Below are positions 1-7,267 of a DNA stretch of 64,000 nucleotides, in pieces. Position numbers and translations under genes: made by a program. The notes beneath the pieces were generated by a model. That model did not search any database. It was not told where the DNA came from and worked only from the letters and a program-made list of their open reading frames with translations. The DNA comes from Thiothrix unzii (GTDB lineage Bacteria; Pseudomonadota; Gammaproteobacteria; Thiotrichales; Thiotrichaceae), in contig NZ_CP072793.1 of assembly GCF_017901175.1 (NCBI RefSeq), forward strand, positions 2,232,001-2,296,000, in the 5' to 3' direction. Each line of letters begins with the position of its first letter. Position 1 is the first letter of the stretch.

Positions 1-264
1 CAACAAGCCACCAAGCAAGGTATCAGCCTCAGCCCGCAACACATGGAAGTGATTAACTTCGTACTCGACTTCTACGAACACTGCGATGACTGTCAAAATG
101 CCCGCCGCCTCGCTGATATGCTACAAGAAGAGTTCACCCCGCAAGGCGGACGCAAATACCTTTACCAATTATTCCCCAACGGCCCCTTAAGTACGGTACA
201 CGATTTAGCCGACCTGCCCAGTTTAGGCCATCAAACCGATAAAAGTTTTGGCACACGCTGGTAA
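1..264 (+). CDS. DsrC/TusE-family sulfur-relay protein paralogue (5' end outside window)
   Basis: The reading frame is open from base 1 and ends at 264, so the N-terminus is missing. The visible part matches the DsrC/TusE/DsvC fold: a LSPQHMEVINFVLDFY helix followed by GGRKYLYQLFPNGP, the family's FPxGP loop. In this family the protein carries sulfur on cysteines in a flexible C-terminal arm. Here the arm is replaced by a tail ending SFGTRW with no cysteine; the only cysteines are in EHCDDCQNA further upstream. It is therefore a DsrC-like paralogue that cannot use the usual persulfide chemistry, perhaps a regulatory or binding subunit. Such paralogues are common in sulfur oxidisers with the Dsr pathway. 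Family assignment is confident; function is open. Confidence 0.8.
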   Translation, partial: QQATKQGISLSPQHMEVINFVLDFYEHCDDCQNARRLADMLQEEFTPQGGRKYLYQLFPNGPLSTVHDLADLPSLGHQTDKSFGTRW

Positions 265-283
265 TTTTTAAACCAAATTAAAT

Positions 284-321
284 AAAAAACCCGCTTTAAA
301 AAGTTTATTGGCGGGTTTTTT
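284..321 (+). terminator. Rho-independent terminator after the DsrC-like gene
   Basis: AAAAAACCCGC pairs with GCGGGTTTTTT across a short AT-rich loop, followed by a T run. It lies 20 bases after the stop codon of the DsrC-like gene and before the next plus-strand gene. Confidence 0.85.
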
Positions 322-393
322 GTTTGCATTCAGTTTAGAACTTATAGAATGGATTCCTGTCCTAATTCATAACAAAAAACAGGGGTCTCATTC

Positions 394-981
394 ATGGGGA
401 AATTACAGGCAACGCTGTGGTTGGGCGCTACAGCGGCATTACTCGGTGGTTGCGTGCCTATGCAACCATACTCACAACCTAGCATGTACACCAACTACAT
501 GCCCGCACCAAACAACACCGCCAGACCCTATCTGGCCTCGTATCATCCCAACAGCTACAACAACGGCTCTTCTTTTTTTCCGCAACAAGAGCCTGCTGAC
601 GCACCCGCACGCCGCGCCTTACTCGCCGAAGCACACCGCACGATTGGCGTTCGTTACAAATACGGTGGTGAAACGCCACGCGAAGGCTTTGATTGTAGCG
701 GCTTAATGCAGTTTATTTACAAAAACGCCAACGGCATTACCCTACCCCGCACCGCCGCCGAACAAAGTCGCGCCAGCCGCACTATCAGCTTTAATCAAAT
801 GCGCCCCGGTGATCTAATCTTCTTCCGCACCAGTGGCAGCAGCGTCAATCATGTCGGCATTTACACCGGGCGCGGGCAGTTTATTCATGCGGCATCGGGC
901 GGTGCAAAAGTCTCGGTTGATAACCTCAGCCGCACCTATTGGCAACAACGCTTAGTAAAATTCGGGCGAATACTTGCGTAA
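394..981 (+). CDS. NlpC/P60-family lipoprotein, probable murein endopeptidase
   Basis: The 195-residue protein starts with a lipoprotein signal (hydrophobic stretch, lipobox LGGC, lipidated Cys20), then a low-complexity Pro/Asn/Tyr linker to about residue 70 and an NlpC/P60 domain. The expected catalytic residues are visible: Cys101 in FDCSGL, His153 in NHVGIY and His165 in QFIHAA. NlpC/P60 enzymes cleave the D-Glu-diaminopimelate bond of peptidoglycan stem peptides, and this one would act from the outer membrane. The start at 394 is preceded by AGGGG at good spacing. It is similar in layout to Spr/MepS. The substrate is inferred from the family. Confidence 0.88.
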   Translation: MGKLQATLWLGATAALLGGCVPMQPYSQPSMYTNYMPAPNNTARPYLASYHPNSYNNGSSFFPQQEPADAPARRALLAEAHRTIGVRYKYGGETPREGFDCSGLMQFIYKNANGITLPRTAAEQSRASRTISFNQMRPGDLIFFRTSGSSVNHVGIYTGRGQFIHAASGGAKVSVDNLSRTYWQQRLVKFGRILA

Positions 982-1101
982 CACCTGAACCTTCGGTGAC
1001 AGTTCGGCGACTAAGCGGGCAATGCGATGTTTATTTGAAATAAACCAGCTATACTTGTTCGTGGAGATTGATCCACCTAATAATCCGAAGGAGACAACAA
1101 G

Positions 1102-1545
1102 ATGGGACTTTTTGATTTTGCACGTAATATCGGCAAGAAAATTTTCGGGAAAGAAGAAGAAGCACCAGCCGCACTGGAACAGCACATTAACGAAGACAAT
1201 CCGGGCGTAAGCGGTTTACAAGTGCAGGTACAAGATGGCGTTGCAACTTTAACAGGCGAAGCAAGCTCGGCTGAAGCACTGGAAAAGGCAGTTTTGATGG
1301 CTGGCAATGCGATGGGCATCCAGGAAGTAAAAGCTGACGGCATGACTATTGCTGATGGCAGCCAAGTCGGTGGTGACGATGAGTTTTACATTATCGAAAA
1401 AGGCGACACCCTGTGGGAAATCGCAGAAAAAGCCTACGGTAATGGTTCAAAATACACCAAGATTGTTGAAGTGAATCGCGAAGTCATCAAAAACGCCGAT
1501 TTGATCTTCCCCGGTCAAAAAATTCGTATTCCTAAAGACATTTAA
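1102..1545 (+). CDS. lysM: BON-LysM protein (LysM/Kbp, YgaU type)
   Basis: This 147-residue cytoplasmic protein has the two-domain layout of E. coli Kbp/YgaU (149 residues). A BON domain spans about residues 22-85, and a LysM domain spans about 96-145 (YIIEKGDTLWEIAEKAYG ending IFPGQKIRIP). Kbp binds potassium and is induced by osmotic stress; many annotations still call it a peptidoglycan-binding LysM protein. There is no signal peptide, which fits Kbp. AAGGAG lies 9 bases before the ATG. The next gene starts 15 bases after its stop, so the two are probably cotranscribed. Confidence 0.9.
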   Translation: MGLFDFARNIGKKIFGKEEEAPAALEQHINEDNPGVSGLQVQVQDGVATLTGEASSAEALEKAVLMAGNAMGIQEVKADGMTIADGSQVGGDDEFYIIEKGDTLWEIAEKAYGNGSKYTKIVEVNREVIKNADLIFPGQKIRIPKDI

Positions 1546-1560
1546 GCGGAGAACAGACAC

Positions 1561-2040
1561 ATGGATATGGGAAACCTCATGCAACTTGGGGCGCAAATGT
1601 TCCAAAGCCAGCTCGACAAAGATCGTGATGGTCAACTGGAAATTACCGAAATTGCTTCAGCCCTGATGGGTTTGATGTCCAATGGTCAAGGCCAATCACA
1701 AGCTGGCGGTTTAAGCGGCTTGATGTCAATGGTGAGCGGAATGCAAGGCAGCGGCAACGGTGATCTGATGTCTATCGCTGCTTCTTGGCTGGGTAAAGGC
1801 GAAAACGCACCGATTTCTGGCGGTCAACTGACTCAAATGCTGGGTTCAGACAAAATCGCAGCGTTCGCTCAACAGCTCGGCCTGAGCCAAGAGCAAGCGG
1901 TTAGCGGCCTGCAAGCTGCTATCCCACAAGTGGTTGATAAAGCATCACCAGACGGCGCACTCGACCTCGGCAATATGCTGGATGCAGTCGGTGGCGTTTC
2001 TGGCGCAATCGGCTTGGCAAGCAAATTGTTCGGTCGTTAA
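1561..2040 (+). CDS. YidB/DUF937-family protein with an EF-hand-like loop
   Basis: This 159-residue protein is rich in Gly, Gln and Met. The C-terminal two thirds, from about residue 77, matches the YidB/DUF937 family (ISGGQLTQMLGSDKIAAFAQ, then a helix-rich tail). The N-terminal part contains DKDRDGQLEITE (about residues 20-31), which has the spacing of a calcium-binding EF-hand loop. The family has no established biochemical role. It follows lysM by 15 bases with a GGAG ribosome site, and a strong terminator follows, so lysM and this gene form a two-gene operon. Confidence 0.78.
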   Translation: MDMGNLMQLGAQMFQSQLDKDRDGQLEITEIASALMGLMSNGQGQSQAGGLSGLMSMVSGMQGSGNGDLMSIAASWLGKGENAPISGGQLTQMLGSDKIAAFAQQLGLSQEQAVSGLQAAIPQVVDKASPDGALDLGNMLDAVGGVSGAIGLASKLFGR

Positions 2041-2061
2041 ACCGCACACGCTTATGCCAGT

Positions 2062-2089
2062 AAAAACCGCTCCATGAGAGCGGTTTTTT
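2062..2089 (+). terminator. Rho-independent terminator of the lysM operon
   Basis: AAAAACCGCT and AGCGGTTTTT form a 10-bp stem with a 7-base loop and a T run, 22 bases after the YidB-like stop codon. Confidence 0.9.
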
Positions 2090-2090
2090 A

Positions 2091-2119
2091 TTGACAGTAT
2101 TTTTTGTAATCGTTATTAT
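2091..2119 (+). promoter_or_regulatory. Sigma70-type promoter of the tRNA-Met gene
   Basis: TTGACA (2091-2096), a 17-base spacer and TATTAT (2114-2119) form an almost consensus promoter that would start transcription just before the tRNA at 2131. The -35 box directly follows the terminator T run. Confidence 0.75.
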
Positions 2120-2130
2120 GTGCCCCTCTT

Positions 2131-2207
2131 GGCTACATAGCTCAGTTGGTTAGAGCACATCACTCATAATGATGGGGTCCCTAGTTCGAATCTAGGTGTA
2201 GCCACCA
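2131..2207 (+). tRNA. tRNA-Met (CAT), elongator type
   Basis: A 77-base cloverleaf with encoded CCA. The acceptor arm GGCTACA pairs with TGTAGCC (2197-2203), and the anticodon stem CATCA pairs with TGATG around the loop CTCATAA, giving anticodon CAT at 2165-2167. The T arm contains GTTCGAATC. The sequence closely resembles the E. coli elongator tRNA-Met (metT/metU) rather than the initiator, because the acceptor ends in a paired G-C. Its 3' part (from 2156) is repeated at 13910, so this gene is the integration target of the following element and its 3' end may be element-derived. Confidence 0.95.
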
Positions 2208-2283
2208 AAGAATTCAAAGGGTTGCATCCTAACAGGTGCAGCCCTTTTTCGTTTTGGTAGTTTTTTTGACTTTCTTAGTCACG
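2156..2283 (+). repeat. Left attachment site (attL), overlapping the tRNA-Met 3' end
   Basis: This 128-bp block matches 13910-14037 with one mismatch (G at 2256, A at 14010). It includes the last 52 bases of the tRNA with its CCA and 76 bases beyond. The first 100 bases are identical, so crossover occurred somewhere in 2156-2255. The tRNA remains complete on this side. Confidence 0.9.
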
Positions 2284-2294
2284 GATTTAGTCAC
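2275..2294 (+). other. Two TTAGTCAC motifs, probable integrase arm sites (left)
   Basis: TTAGTCAC occurs at 2275-2282 and 2287-2294, 12 bases apart. The same motif flanks the integrase start and the right attachment site. Repeated short motifs flanking the core on both sides are typical of arm-type sites bound by the N-terminal domain of tyrosine integrases. The role is inferred. Confidence 0.5.
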
Positions 2295-2384
2295 GCAATT
2301 TGTTTGCTAGGATTGGACAACTACCCAACATAAAAAAGCCGAGAACTTGCCCGACTTTCGTTGATGGTTGGTTGATCGTCTGCC

Positions 2385-2600
2385 CTATTCTGCCAAGAGT
2401 GCCAGCACTTCGGAATCTATGAGTTCGGGTGAAGCATCAGCCGGAAATTCTGCTATTCGGTAATCGTCGGGGAATTCCCCCATTTCTACCGCAAACGCGG
2501 CGGTGTCGGGGTCTGTCCATAATCCGGTGCTCCAATAGGCAACCTTTTGCGTTGTGGCGGCGGTGGGTGTTGCTGGTGTCGGTTCGTTTGTTTCGTTCAT
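2385..2600 (-). CDS. Small acidic protein of unknown function
   Basis: This 71-residue protein has a Thr/Pro/Ala-rich N-terminus and an acidic C-terminus. The stretch WSTGLWTDPDTAAFAVEMGE contains WxxGLW(T)DP, and the tail is PELIDSEVLALLAE. No family is recognised. AAGGA lies 9 bases upstream of the ATG, which supports it as a real gene. It is the last gene of the left minus-strand block, downstream of the large membrane protein and separated from it by a 78-bp repeat. Confidence 0.55.
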   Translation of the reverse strand: MNETNEPTPATPTAATTQKVAYWSTGLWTDPDTAAFAVEMGEFPDDYRIAEFPADASPELIDSEVLALLAE

Positions 2601-2630
2601 GGTTTTGGTTCCTTGGTTTTGGGTGTCGTG

Positions 2631-2708
2631 GAATGTGCGCGTACATTGGTTTGAATGTACGTGTCGGGTGAATGTACGTCCCCCTCTTGGGAATGTACGC
2701 GCACATTG
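2631..2708 (+). repeat. 78-bp repeat of AATGTRCG motifs, copy A (intergenic)
   Basis: This block matches 3052-3129 with two mismatches. It contains two inverted AATGT..CGCG..ACATT palindromes and two GAATGTACGT units. It lies between the stop of the large membrane protein gene and the 71-residue gene. The organisation resembles a multi-site protein-binding locus. Confidence 0.85.
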
Positions 2709-2717
2709 ATTTACTGC

Positions 2718-4487
2718 TTAGTTGCCCACCAGTAAGTATTCGGGGTGCGGTGGGTTGCCGGTGTATTTCGGATTAGTCACAATCACGCCTTCACGCGCCG
2801 CTCTTTTGCGCCAGAGGTTTAACAGTGCATCCATGCCCGATGGTGTAATGGTTTTCTTTCTGGCTTGGCATAGGTGGCTTGTGATGAATGCCCGACCACC
2901 ACGCGCCGCTAGTACCTTCTCACCTGCCAGTAATGCCGCCTTCCATTGGTCATACAATCCGTAAGCTTCTTTGAGGGTGTCGGGTTCAATTTTGCCTTGT
3001 GCGTCCTTCATGGCTGCAAGTAATTCACTGTTACCACGTACATTAGCCGGTGAATGTGCGCGTACATTGGTTTGAATGTACGTGTCGGGTGAATGTACGT
3101 CCCCCTCTTGGGAATGTGCGCGTACATTGGAAAGGGGTAGTGCGTGCTGTTCTTCCTGCGTGCCTAACGCTGGATTATGCGCACCTGTTGCGCCGTTGCG
3201 TTGATCGTGGGGAAGGGTGGCGGCGGTTTGGGTGAGTTGGTCGAGTGGCACGTCTTCAAAGCGTTGGGAACCGTTGCGCAAGGCTTCACGGTAGGTCGAG
3301 CCGGATAGTGTTTTATCCTTGTTGCCGGATACTAACGCGCTTGCAGGGTTCGCCATGCTTGCAAGGTTCAGCGCGTTCTGGCGTTGTTCTGGCGATTGTT
3401 TGAATCCGCCCGATACTTTCAGCACGGCACTATCCAGCGCATCGCCTGCAACGTTGTAGGCGTTGGCGCGTGCGTATTGGGCTTTTGCGTTTTCAGTAGC
3501 GATGTTTTCGGCGGCTTTGGTGGCGTACTCACTCACGGTCTGGCGTGCGGAATCGGCGAAGGCTGCTACCGGGGGCGCATTGTGAGTGGCGGCGGCGTTG
3601 CCGGTGTTGCTTTCATGGTAAGTGGTGATGCTTCCATCGAATCGGCGTGGGGGTTGGCGTAGTTTGCGGGTTACGTCATAGCCGTGGTTCATCAGGTGGG
3701 CGCGTGCTTTTGCGAATTGTCCGCCAAGGTAGTGAAATGCGTACTCGAAAAAGCTGATTAGGGTGAGTGACAGCATGAAACTGGCAATCGTGCCGGTTGC
3801 GCCCAAGGCTTCACGAATGAAGTTTACGAGCGGGTGGTAATTGGTTTCGTCCTTTTCCATTGTTTTGGCAGTACCGGCAAGGGCTAGGGCGCGTTGTTGG
3901 CTGCTGGCGTTACTGGTGGCTATCATCTGATTAACTGCGTCCACACGCGCTTTCGAGCCTTCACAATGCTTTTCTTTGCCTTGTGCCATGCGTTGCTGGC
4001 ATTGGGCTAGTTTCATTTGTGCGGTTTGCAAGTCGGCTGCATAGGGGTTGTAGCTTGCGCCGGTTGCGCCTTTGATGGCTTCCAGCGTTGCAAGGTAAGT
4101 GGGGGATTGCTGGCTTTTGGTTTCCATGCGGATGTTGTCGCGTTCCATGCCTTGACCGATTTCAGACAGCAGGGAAAATGCCACGGCAACGAATACCGCT
4201 ATGTAAGTGGCTTTCTTGCCGCCTGCTACGTCGCCTTGTGAGTACAGAAAAAACTGGTAGGCGGTCATTACTCCGACCGAACCAATCGACGGCACGGCTT
4301 GCGCCCACTGGGAACCGTCCCATTCCCAGATGCGTAAATGCCCTGCAAAATAGCCCACCACGAAATAGGCGGACATGAGAAAGGCGGTAATGGCGGCGAT
4401 AATGTACGCGGCTTTACGCTGTTGGAATTCGCTGTAAGCAAGTCCGGCATTGAATGCAGGCGCGGCGGTGTTGGTTGTGTGTTGCAT
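2718..4487 (-). CDS. Four-helix membrane protein with long cytoplasmic tail
   Basis: With the ATG at 4487 (GAGGT ribosome site 8 bases upstream) the protein has 589 residues. Two hydrophobic segments lie near residues 27-47 and 60-80, with another near 95-115. A charged helical region follows (LQTAQMKLAQCQQRMAQGK), then a further segment near 225-250 (SFMLSLTLISFFEYAFHYL). The rest is a long Ala/Asn/Thr-rich hydrophilic tail. The last 100 residues (KIEPDTLKEAYGLYDQWKAA, then ITPSGMDALLNLWRKRAAREG) look like a folded, basic, possibly winged-helix domain. No Walker motif is present, so it is not a Zot/pI ATPase. A 78-bp repeat lies within its coding sequence. The family is not recognised. Confidence 0.72.
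   Translation of the reverse strand: MQHTTNTAAPAFNAGLAYSEFQQRKAAYIIAAITAFLMSAYFVVGYFAGHLRIWEWDGSQWAQAVPSIGSVGVMTAYQFFLYSQGDVAGGKKATYIAVFVAVAFSLLSEIGQGMERDNIRMETKSQQSPTYLATLEAIKGATGASYNPYAADLQTAQMKLAQCQQRMAQGKEKHCEGSKARVDAVNQMIATSNASSQQRALALAGTAKTMEKDETNYHPLVNFIREALGATGTIASFMLSLTLISFFEYAFHYLGGQFAKARAHLMNHGYDVTRKLRQPPRRFDGSITTYHESNTGNAAATHNAPPVAAFADSARQTVSEYATKAAENIATENAKAQYARANAYNVAGDALDSAVLKVSGGFKQSPEQRQNALNLASMANPASALVSGNKDKTLSGSTYREALRNGSQRFEDVPLDQLTQTAATLPHDQRNGATGAHNPALGTQEEQHALPLSNVRAHSQEGDVHSPDTYIQTNVRAHSPANVRGNSELLAAMKDAQGKIEPDTLKEAYGLYDQWKAALLAGEKVLAARGGRAFITSHLCQARKKTITPSGMDALLNLWRKRAAREGVIVTNPKYTGNPPHPEYLLVGN
3052..3129 (+). repeat. 78-bp repeat of AATGTRCG motifs, copy B (inside a coding sequence)
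   Basis: This is the second copy of the block at 2631-2708, with two differences. It lies inside the tail region of the membrane protein gene, where it encodes two NVRAHS units on the minus strand. A further half-unit, ACGTACATTAGCCGGTGAATGTG, precedes it at 3036. Confidence 0.85.
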
Positions 4488-4500
4488 TGTTGTTGACCTC

Positions 4501-4791
4501 TTAGAACCAGTACGAAAGTAATAGGGTGCTGAACGTAAACAGAATTGCATGAACTCCGTGTTGTGACTGCGCGGCGATAGTGGCGGCGATGGTGAGGGTT
4601 AGCCCCATCATCACGTAAACCGCATTGTTCGCAGCAGGGAACATTCCGGCATAGTGCAGCCCGAAGGTAGACGGAATCAGCAGGAAACCCGCCCACATGA
4701 GCCATGAACTCACGGCTGCTAACCACGGAATCAGCGCGTGGATTAATCGCCAGTCAATCGGGTGGGGGGTGGTTGGGGTGTGGTGGCTCAT
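4501..4791 (-). CDS. Small membrane protein of unknown function
   Basis: This 96-residue protein has three hydrophobic segments (roughly residues 19-42, 54-71 and 79-96) and ends directly in the last one (LFTFSTLLLSYWF). Its ATG overlaps the stop of the replication endonuclease gene (ATGA at 4788-4791), so the two are translationally coupled. The larger membrane protein starts 13 bases after its stop. The size and position between a replication gene and a large membrane protein recall filamentous-phage gene order. There is no cleavable signal peptide or single-span coat-protein pattern, so a coat function is not supported. Confidence 0.6.
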   Translation of the reverse strand: MSHHTPTTPHPIDWRLIHALIPWLAAVSSWLMWAGFLLIPSTFGLHYAGMFPAANNAVYVMMGLTLTIAATIAAQSQHGVHAILFTFSTLLLSYWF

Positions 4792-6512
4792 GCTTCACCT
4801 CCCGCCATGTTCCCGAAATAGGTTTCGGTAACATCCTGTCTACAGTTATTTACAGTACTCCAAGGGTCACTAACCGCCCTGAGTGCCGGAATCAAAAAAT
4901 CACAGTCGGATTCATCAGCGGTAGTGGTTTCGTCAATATCGGTGGCGCGTTGGTGAAGTTCCCAGTCGTGGGTTCTGGTGACGGTTGCACCTGCGTCGTG
5001 AGTAATGCCGCGTACCCGTTCGGTGATTTCGCCGTACCGGTTGGGCTTGGCGTTGTCTTCCAGCAAGAAAGCGAAGGTGTCAGGGTGTTGCTGGGTGATT
5101 TTCAAAAAGCCGTAGTAATCGCCGGTATCAGCGGCAAACCGTGCCACGTTTAGCAAAGGTGCATCCGGTTGTTCTGCGTCTTTGAGGCGGCGAAGTTCGC
5201 GCCACAATGAGACCTTCCCGAACTGCTGTGAGAACTGAAACGCACGCACGACCCAACGGCTACGCCATGCGTGAACACGGGTGGCTGCGTCAATGCTTTC
5301 CATGCCGGTGTCGTGGTCTTTGGTGTCGTCGCCTTCAATGCCTAATGTCTGGATGTTCTTTGCCACGTACTTGGCAATGTAACCAGCGGCACGGCCTTTG
5401 CTCAGATCAATCTTGACGATCTGGACGCGGTGACGGGTTGCGCCCGGTTCGTCGCCGTCTTCACGCAACCAATACTTCCAGAGGAGGCGGGTATAGGTTT
5501 TGAGGTGGGCAGGCTGCACAAACACGATGGCGTGTTGATGTTCGGTTCCATCGGCGTGGGGTTCGGTAACGCGCATATAAGGCGCGGAAATGCCACGGTG
5601 ATGGATAGCCGCACGAAAACGCGCCCATGACTTTGAAAGCCATGCGTGGGCTAATTTGGGGGTGTTGGTGTTGCCGTCAATGGTTTCCTGATACTTAGGG
5701 TTTGCAATGACCTTGCCGCCGATAGTGCGTTTAACGCCCATCCGGTCAACACGGGTATGCGTGCCGGTCTTGGTGAACTTATGGAACTTGGATGGCGTGG
5801 TGAGGGTGAGGAATAACGCGACATAGCCATTCAGGTGGAAATAACGCTCACCGTCTGCGATGCGCAACATCATCTCATTGCGGCGATTTACCGGGTTACT
5901 CACGCCAGCATCAGCAGCTTGTTTGAGCGGTAGCACTTCGCCGGTTTGGGTGTCGATCAGTTCCATGCTGTCGAGCCATTCCAGTGACTTGGCTTGATGT
6001 GCCAGCACGCGCGATAGGCCATAGTCCGACACGTAAGCTTGCTTTTCAGCATTGACCAAACCCAAACGGATGGCCTGTAGCTCTTGTTGCTGGCCTTGCT
6101 GGACGCGAAGGCGGCGATACCACCATTTTTCTGAGGTGATGCGTAGGCGGATGCCTTCGGCTTGGGCTTTCTTGCCGGTCGTGCCGTCATGCCGCACGGT
6201 GTTGACCGATACCACGGGTAAGCGCATTCCCTTAACCGCCACATAATCAAGGGCGCGTTGTGGCAGGTGGTAGGGTTCAGGGGCAAGCTGTTTGCACTTG
6301 GCGGCGTAAATGATGGCGCGGCCCTTTAGGGTGTCGCTGTCGTCATCGGTAGCGGGTGCGCGTTTGGCAATTGCTTGCTGTTGGTGTAGGTAGTTCTCAC
6401 CATTGTTGTGGGTGAAATGGTGATGTTCCCAGCCTTGTACCATGTCGCAGTGATAGGCCGGGAAGAATGCGGCAAGTGCGCCAGATTGCAGCGCGGTGGC
6501 GTAGTGGTTCAT
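4788..6512 (-). CDS. HUH replication endonuclease, phage gpA type
   Basis: This 574-residue protein has the three motifs of rolling-circle Rep proteins in the gpA (P2 A-like, PF05840) arrangement. Motif 1 is FLTLTTP (234-240). The metal-binding HUH motif is EPHADGTEHQH, with His325 and His327. Motif 3 is GYIAKYVAKN, with two tyrosines (Tyr378, Tyr382) and lysines 381 and 385. Such enzymes nick one strand at the origin and stay bound through tyrosine. It lies in a run of four overlapping minus-strand genes (6951 to 4501). Two tyrosines suggest the gpA-like continuous mechanism. Identification of the enzyme class is firm; the nick site is not known. Confidence 0.88.
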   Translation of the reverse strand: MNHYATALQSGALAAFFPAYHCDMVQGWEHHHFTHNNGENYLHQQQAIAKRAPATDDDSDTLKGRAIIYAAKCKQLAPEPYHLPQRALDYVAVKGMRLPVVSVNTVRHDGTTGKKAQAEGIRLRITSEKWWYRRLRVQQGQQQELQAIRLGLVNAEKQAYVSDYGLSRVLAHQAKSLEWLDSMELIDTQTGEVLPLKQAADAGVSNPVNRRNEMMLRIADGERYFHLNGYVALFLTLTTPSKFHKFTKTGTHTRVDRMGVKRTIGGKVIANPKYQETIDGNTNTPKLAHAWLSKSWARFRAAIHHRGISAPYMRVTEPHADGTEHQHAIVFVQPAHLKTYTRLLWKYWLREDGDEPGATRHRVQIVKIDLSKGRAAGYIAKYVAKNIQTLGIEGDDTKDHDTGMESIDAATRVHAWRSRWVVRAFQFSQQFGKVSLWRELRRLKDAEQPDAPLLNVARFAADTGDYYGFLKITQQHPDTFAFLLEDNAKPNRYGEITERVRGITHDAGATVTRTHDWELHQRATDIDETTTADESDCDFLIPALRAVSDPWSTVNNCRQDVTETYFGNMAGGEA

Positions 6513-6724
6513 GCCTCACCCCCGTTAACCCACTTTTCTTGCAAGGTGGCTGCTAATTGGTTCAGGGCATGACTAGCCGCGTATTCGTACACGTAGGCGG
6601 CTTCCAGATAGATGCTTGCCCATTTGCGGCACTCATGCGCTGTTGCGCTGCACGCTTCAAAATCAGCTTTGTGGTGGGCAATTTGCGCGGCGTGGTTGTG
6701 GGGTTGGGGTTGGTGCTGGCTCAT
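6509..6724 (-). CDS. Small His/Ala-rich protein paired with the HUH replicase
   Basis: This 71-residue protein has a hydrophilic His-rich start and a helical body ECRKWASIYLEAAYVYEY followed by TLQEKWVNGGEA. It overlaps the start of the HUH replicase by 4 bases and is overlapped by the gene upstream by 4. The helical part aligns without gaps to the 72-residue protein encoded at 9918-10136 (shared EC..WA...L.AA, TL..KW and GG), which precedes the element's other replication gene. The family is unknown. A role as a helper of the downstream replication protein is inferred only from this pairing. Confidence 0.62.
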   Translation of the reverse strand: MSQHQPQPHNHAAQIAHHKADFEACSATAHECRKWASIYLEAAYVYEYAASHALNQLAATLQEKWVNGGEA

Positions 6725-6951
6725 TTTACACCGCCTTTACGCACCATTACGCCGCGTTGGGTGGCAACACCGATAAGGAGCATTAATTCTTCGGTGATGT
6801 CAGGGCGATAAATCAGAATGCCAGCTAATAAACCAGCAATATAAGCCCATGATTCTTTTGTGTTTTCGGTGTGTGCGTCGTTCCACTGTCGGACTACGGC
6901 ACGCGGTAAAGTGATGTTGCCCGCTGGGGGCGTGTTTGGTGTATGATTCAT
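6721..6951 (-). CDS. Small protein of unknown function, first gene of the replicase operon
   Basis: This 76-residue protein has ITLPRAVVRQWNDAHTENT near the start, then a mildly hydrophobic stretch WAYIAGLLAGILIYR and a basic C-terminus (RGVMVRKGGVK). It could be a short helical DNA-binding or membrane-associated protein. A GGAG ribosome site precedes the ATG. A promoter-like TTGAAC with a matching AT-rich -10 region lies about 40 bases upstream on the minus strand. It starts the overlapping run that includes the HUH replicase. Confidence 0.55.
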   Translation of the reverse strand: MNHTPNTPPAGNITLPRAVVRQWNDAHTENTKESWAYIAGLLAGILIYRPDITEELMLLIGVATQRGVMVRKGGVK

Positions 6952-7057
6952 GGCGAATCTCCATTAATTTTAGACTGTTAGGGATGGTTCAAAATTGGCT
7001 GTTTGGGTGGTGAGATACCCTTGCAGCCGGAATGCCCCAGTAATGGGGCGTTTTTGT

Positions 7058-7231
7058 TTATGCCGCTTGCTTTTTCTGTTCGTCTGCTTCCATTACCTCT
7101 TTCAAAATTCTGTTCAGTTCTGCGTGAACAGTCCTATCGTTCCCCTTCGCGCGTTGCTTTATCCATGCTTTCACATCGTCCGCCATGCGTAGCGGGTAGG
7201 GGCTTGTCGGCTTTTCTGTTGCTTCTGTCAT
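7058..7231 (-). CDS. Arc-like ribbon-helix-helix repressor (57 aa)
   Basis: This short gene encodes 57 residues beginning MTEATEKPTSPYPLRMADDV and continuing KAWIKQRAKGNDRTVHAELN, then RILKEVMEADEQKKQAA. That is the Arc pattern: a beta strand YPLRM, helix A, a turn, and helix B with AELNRIL. AAGGAAGG lies 6 bases upstream of the ATG, strong support for translation. It is transcribed away from another Arc-like gene at 7323, with three palindromes between them. A GC hairpin (7034-7049) separates it from the replicase operon. It probably represses its own promoter and the divergent one. Confidence 0.8.
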   Translation of the reverse strand: MTEATEKPTSPYPLRMADDVKAWIKQRAKGNDRTVHAELNRILKEVMEADEQKKQAA

Positions 7232-7267
7232 TTGCTGCCTTCCTTATTTGCATCATTGGTGAATCAT

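Noticed and set aside
2437-2706. 89-codon minus-strand frame rich in Arg, His and Pro
   Set aside because: It covers the 78-bp repeat and the 71-residue gene in another frame. Its composition is that of a shadow frame, and it has no ribosome site.
2718-6951. Complete filamentous phage (inovirus) module
   Set aside because: The replicase and small membrane protein fit, but there is no Zot/pI ATPase, no coat-protein-like gene with a signal peptide, and no adsorption protein.
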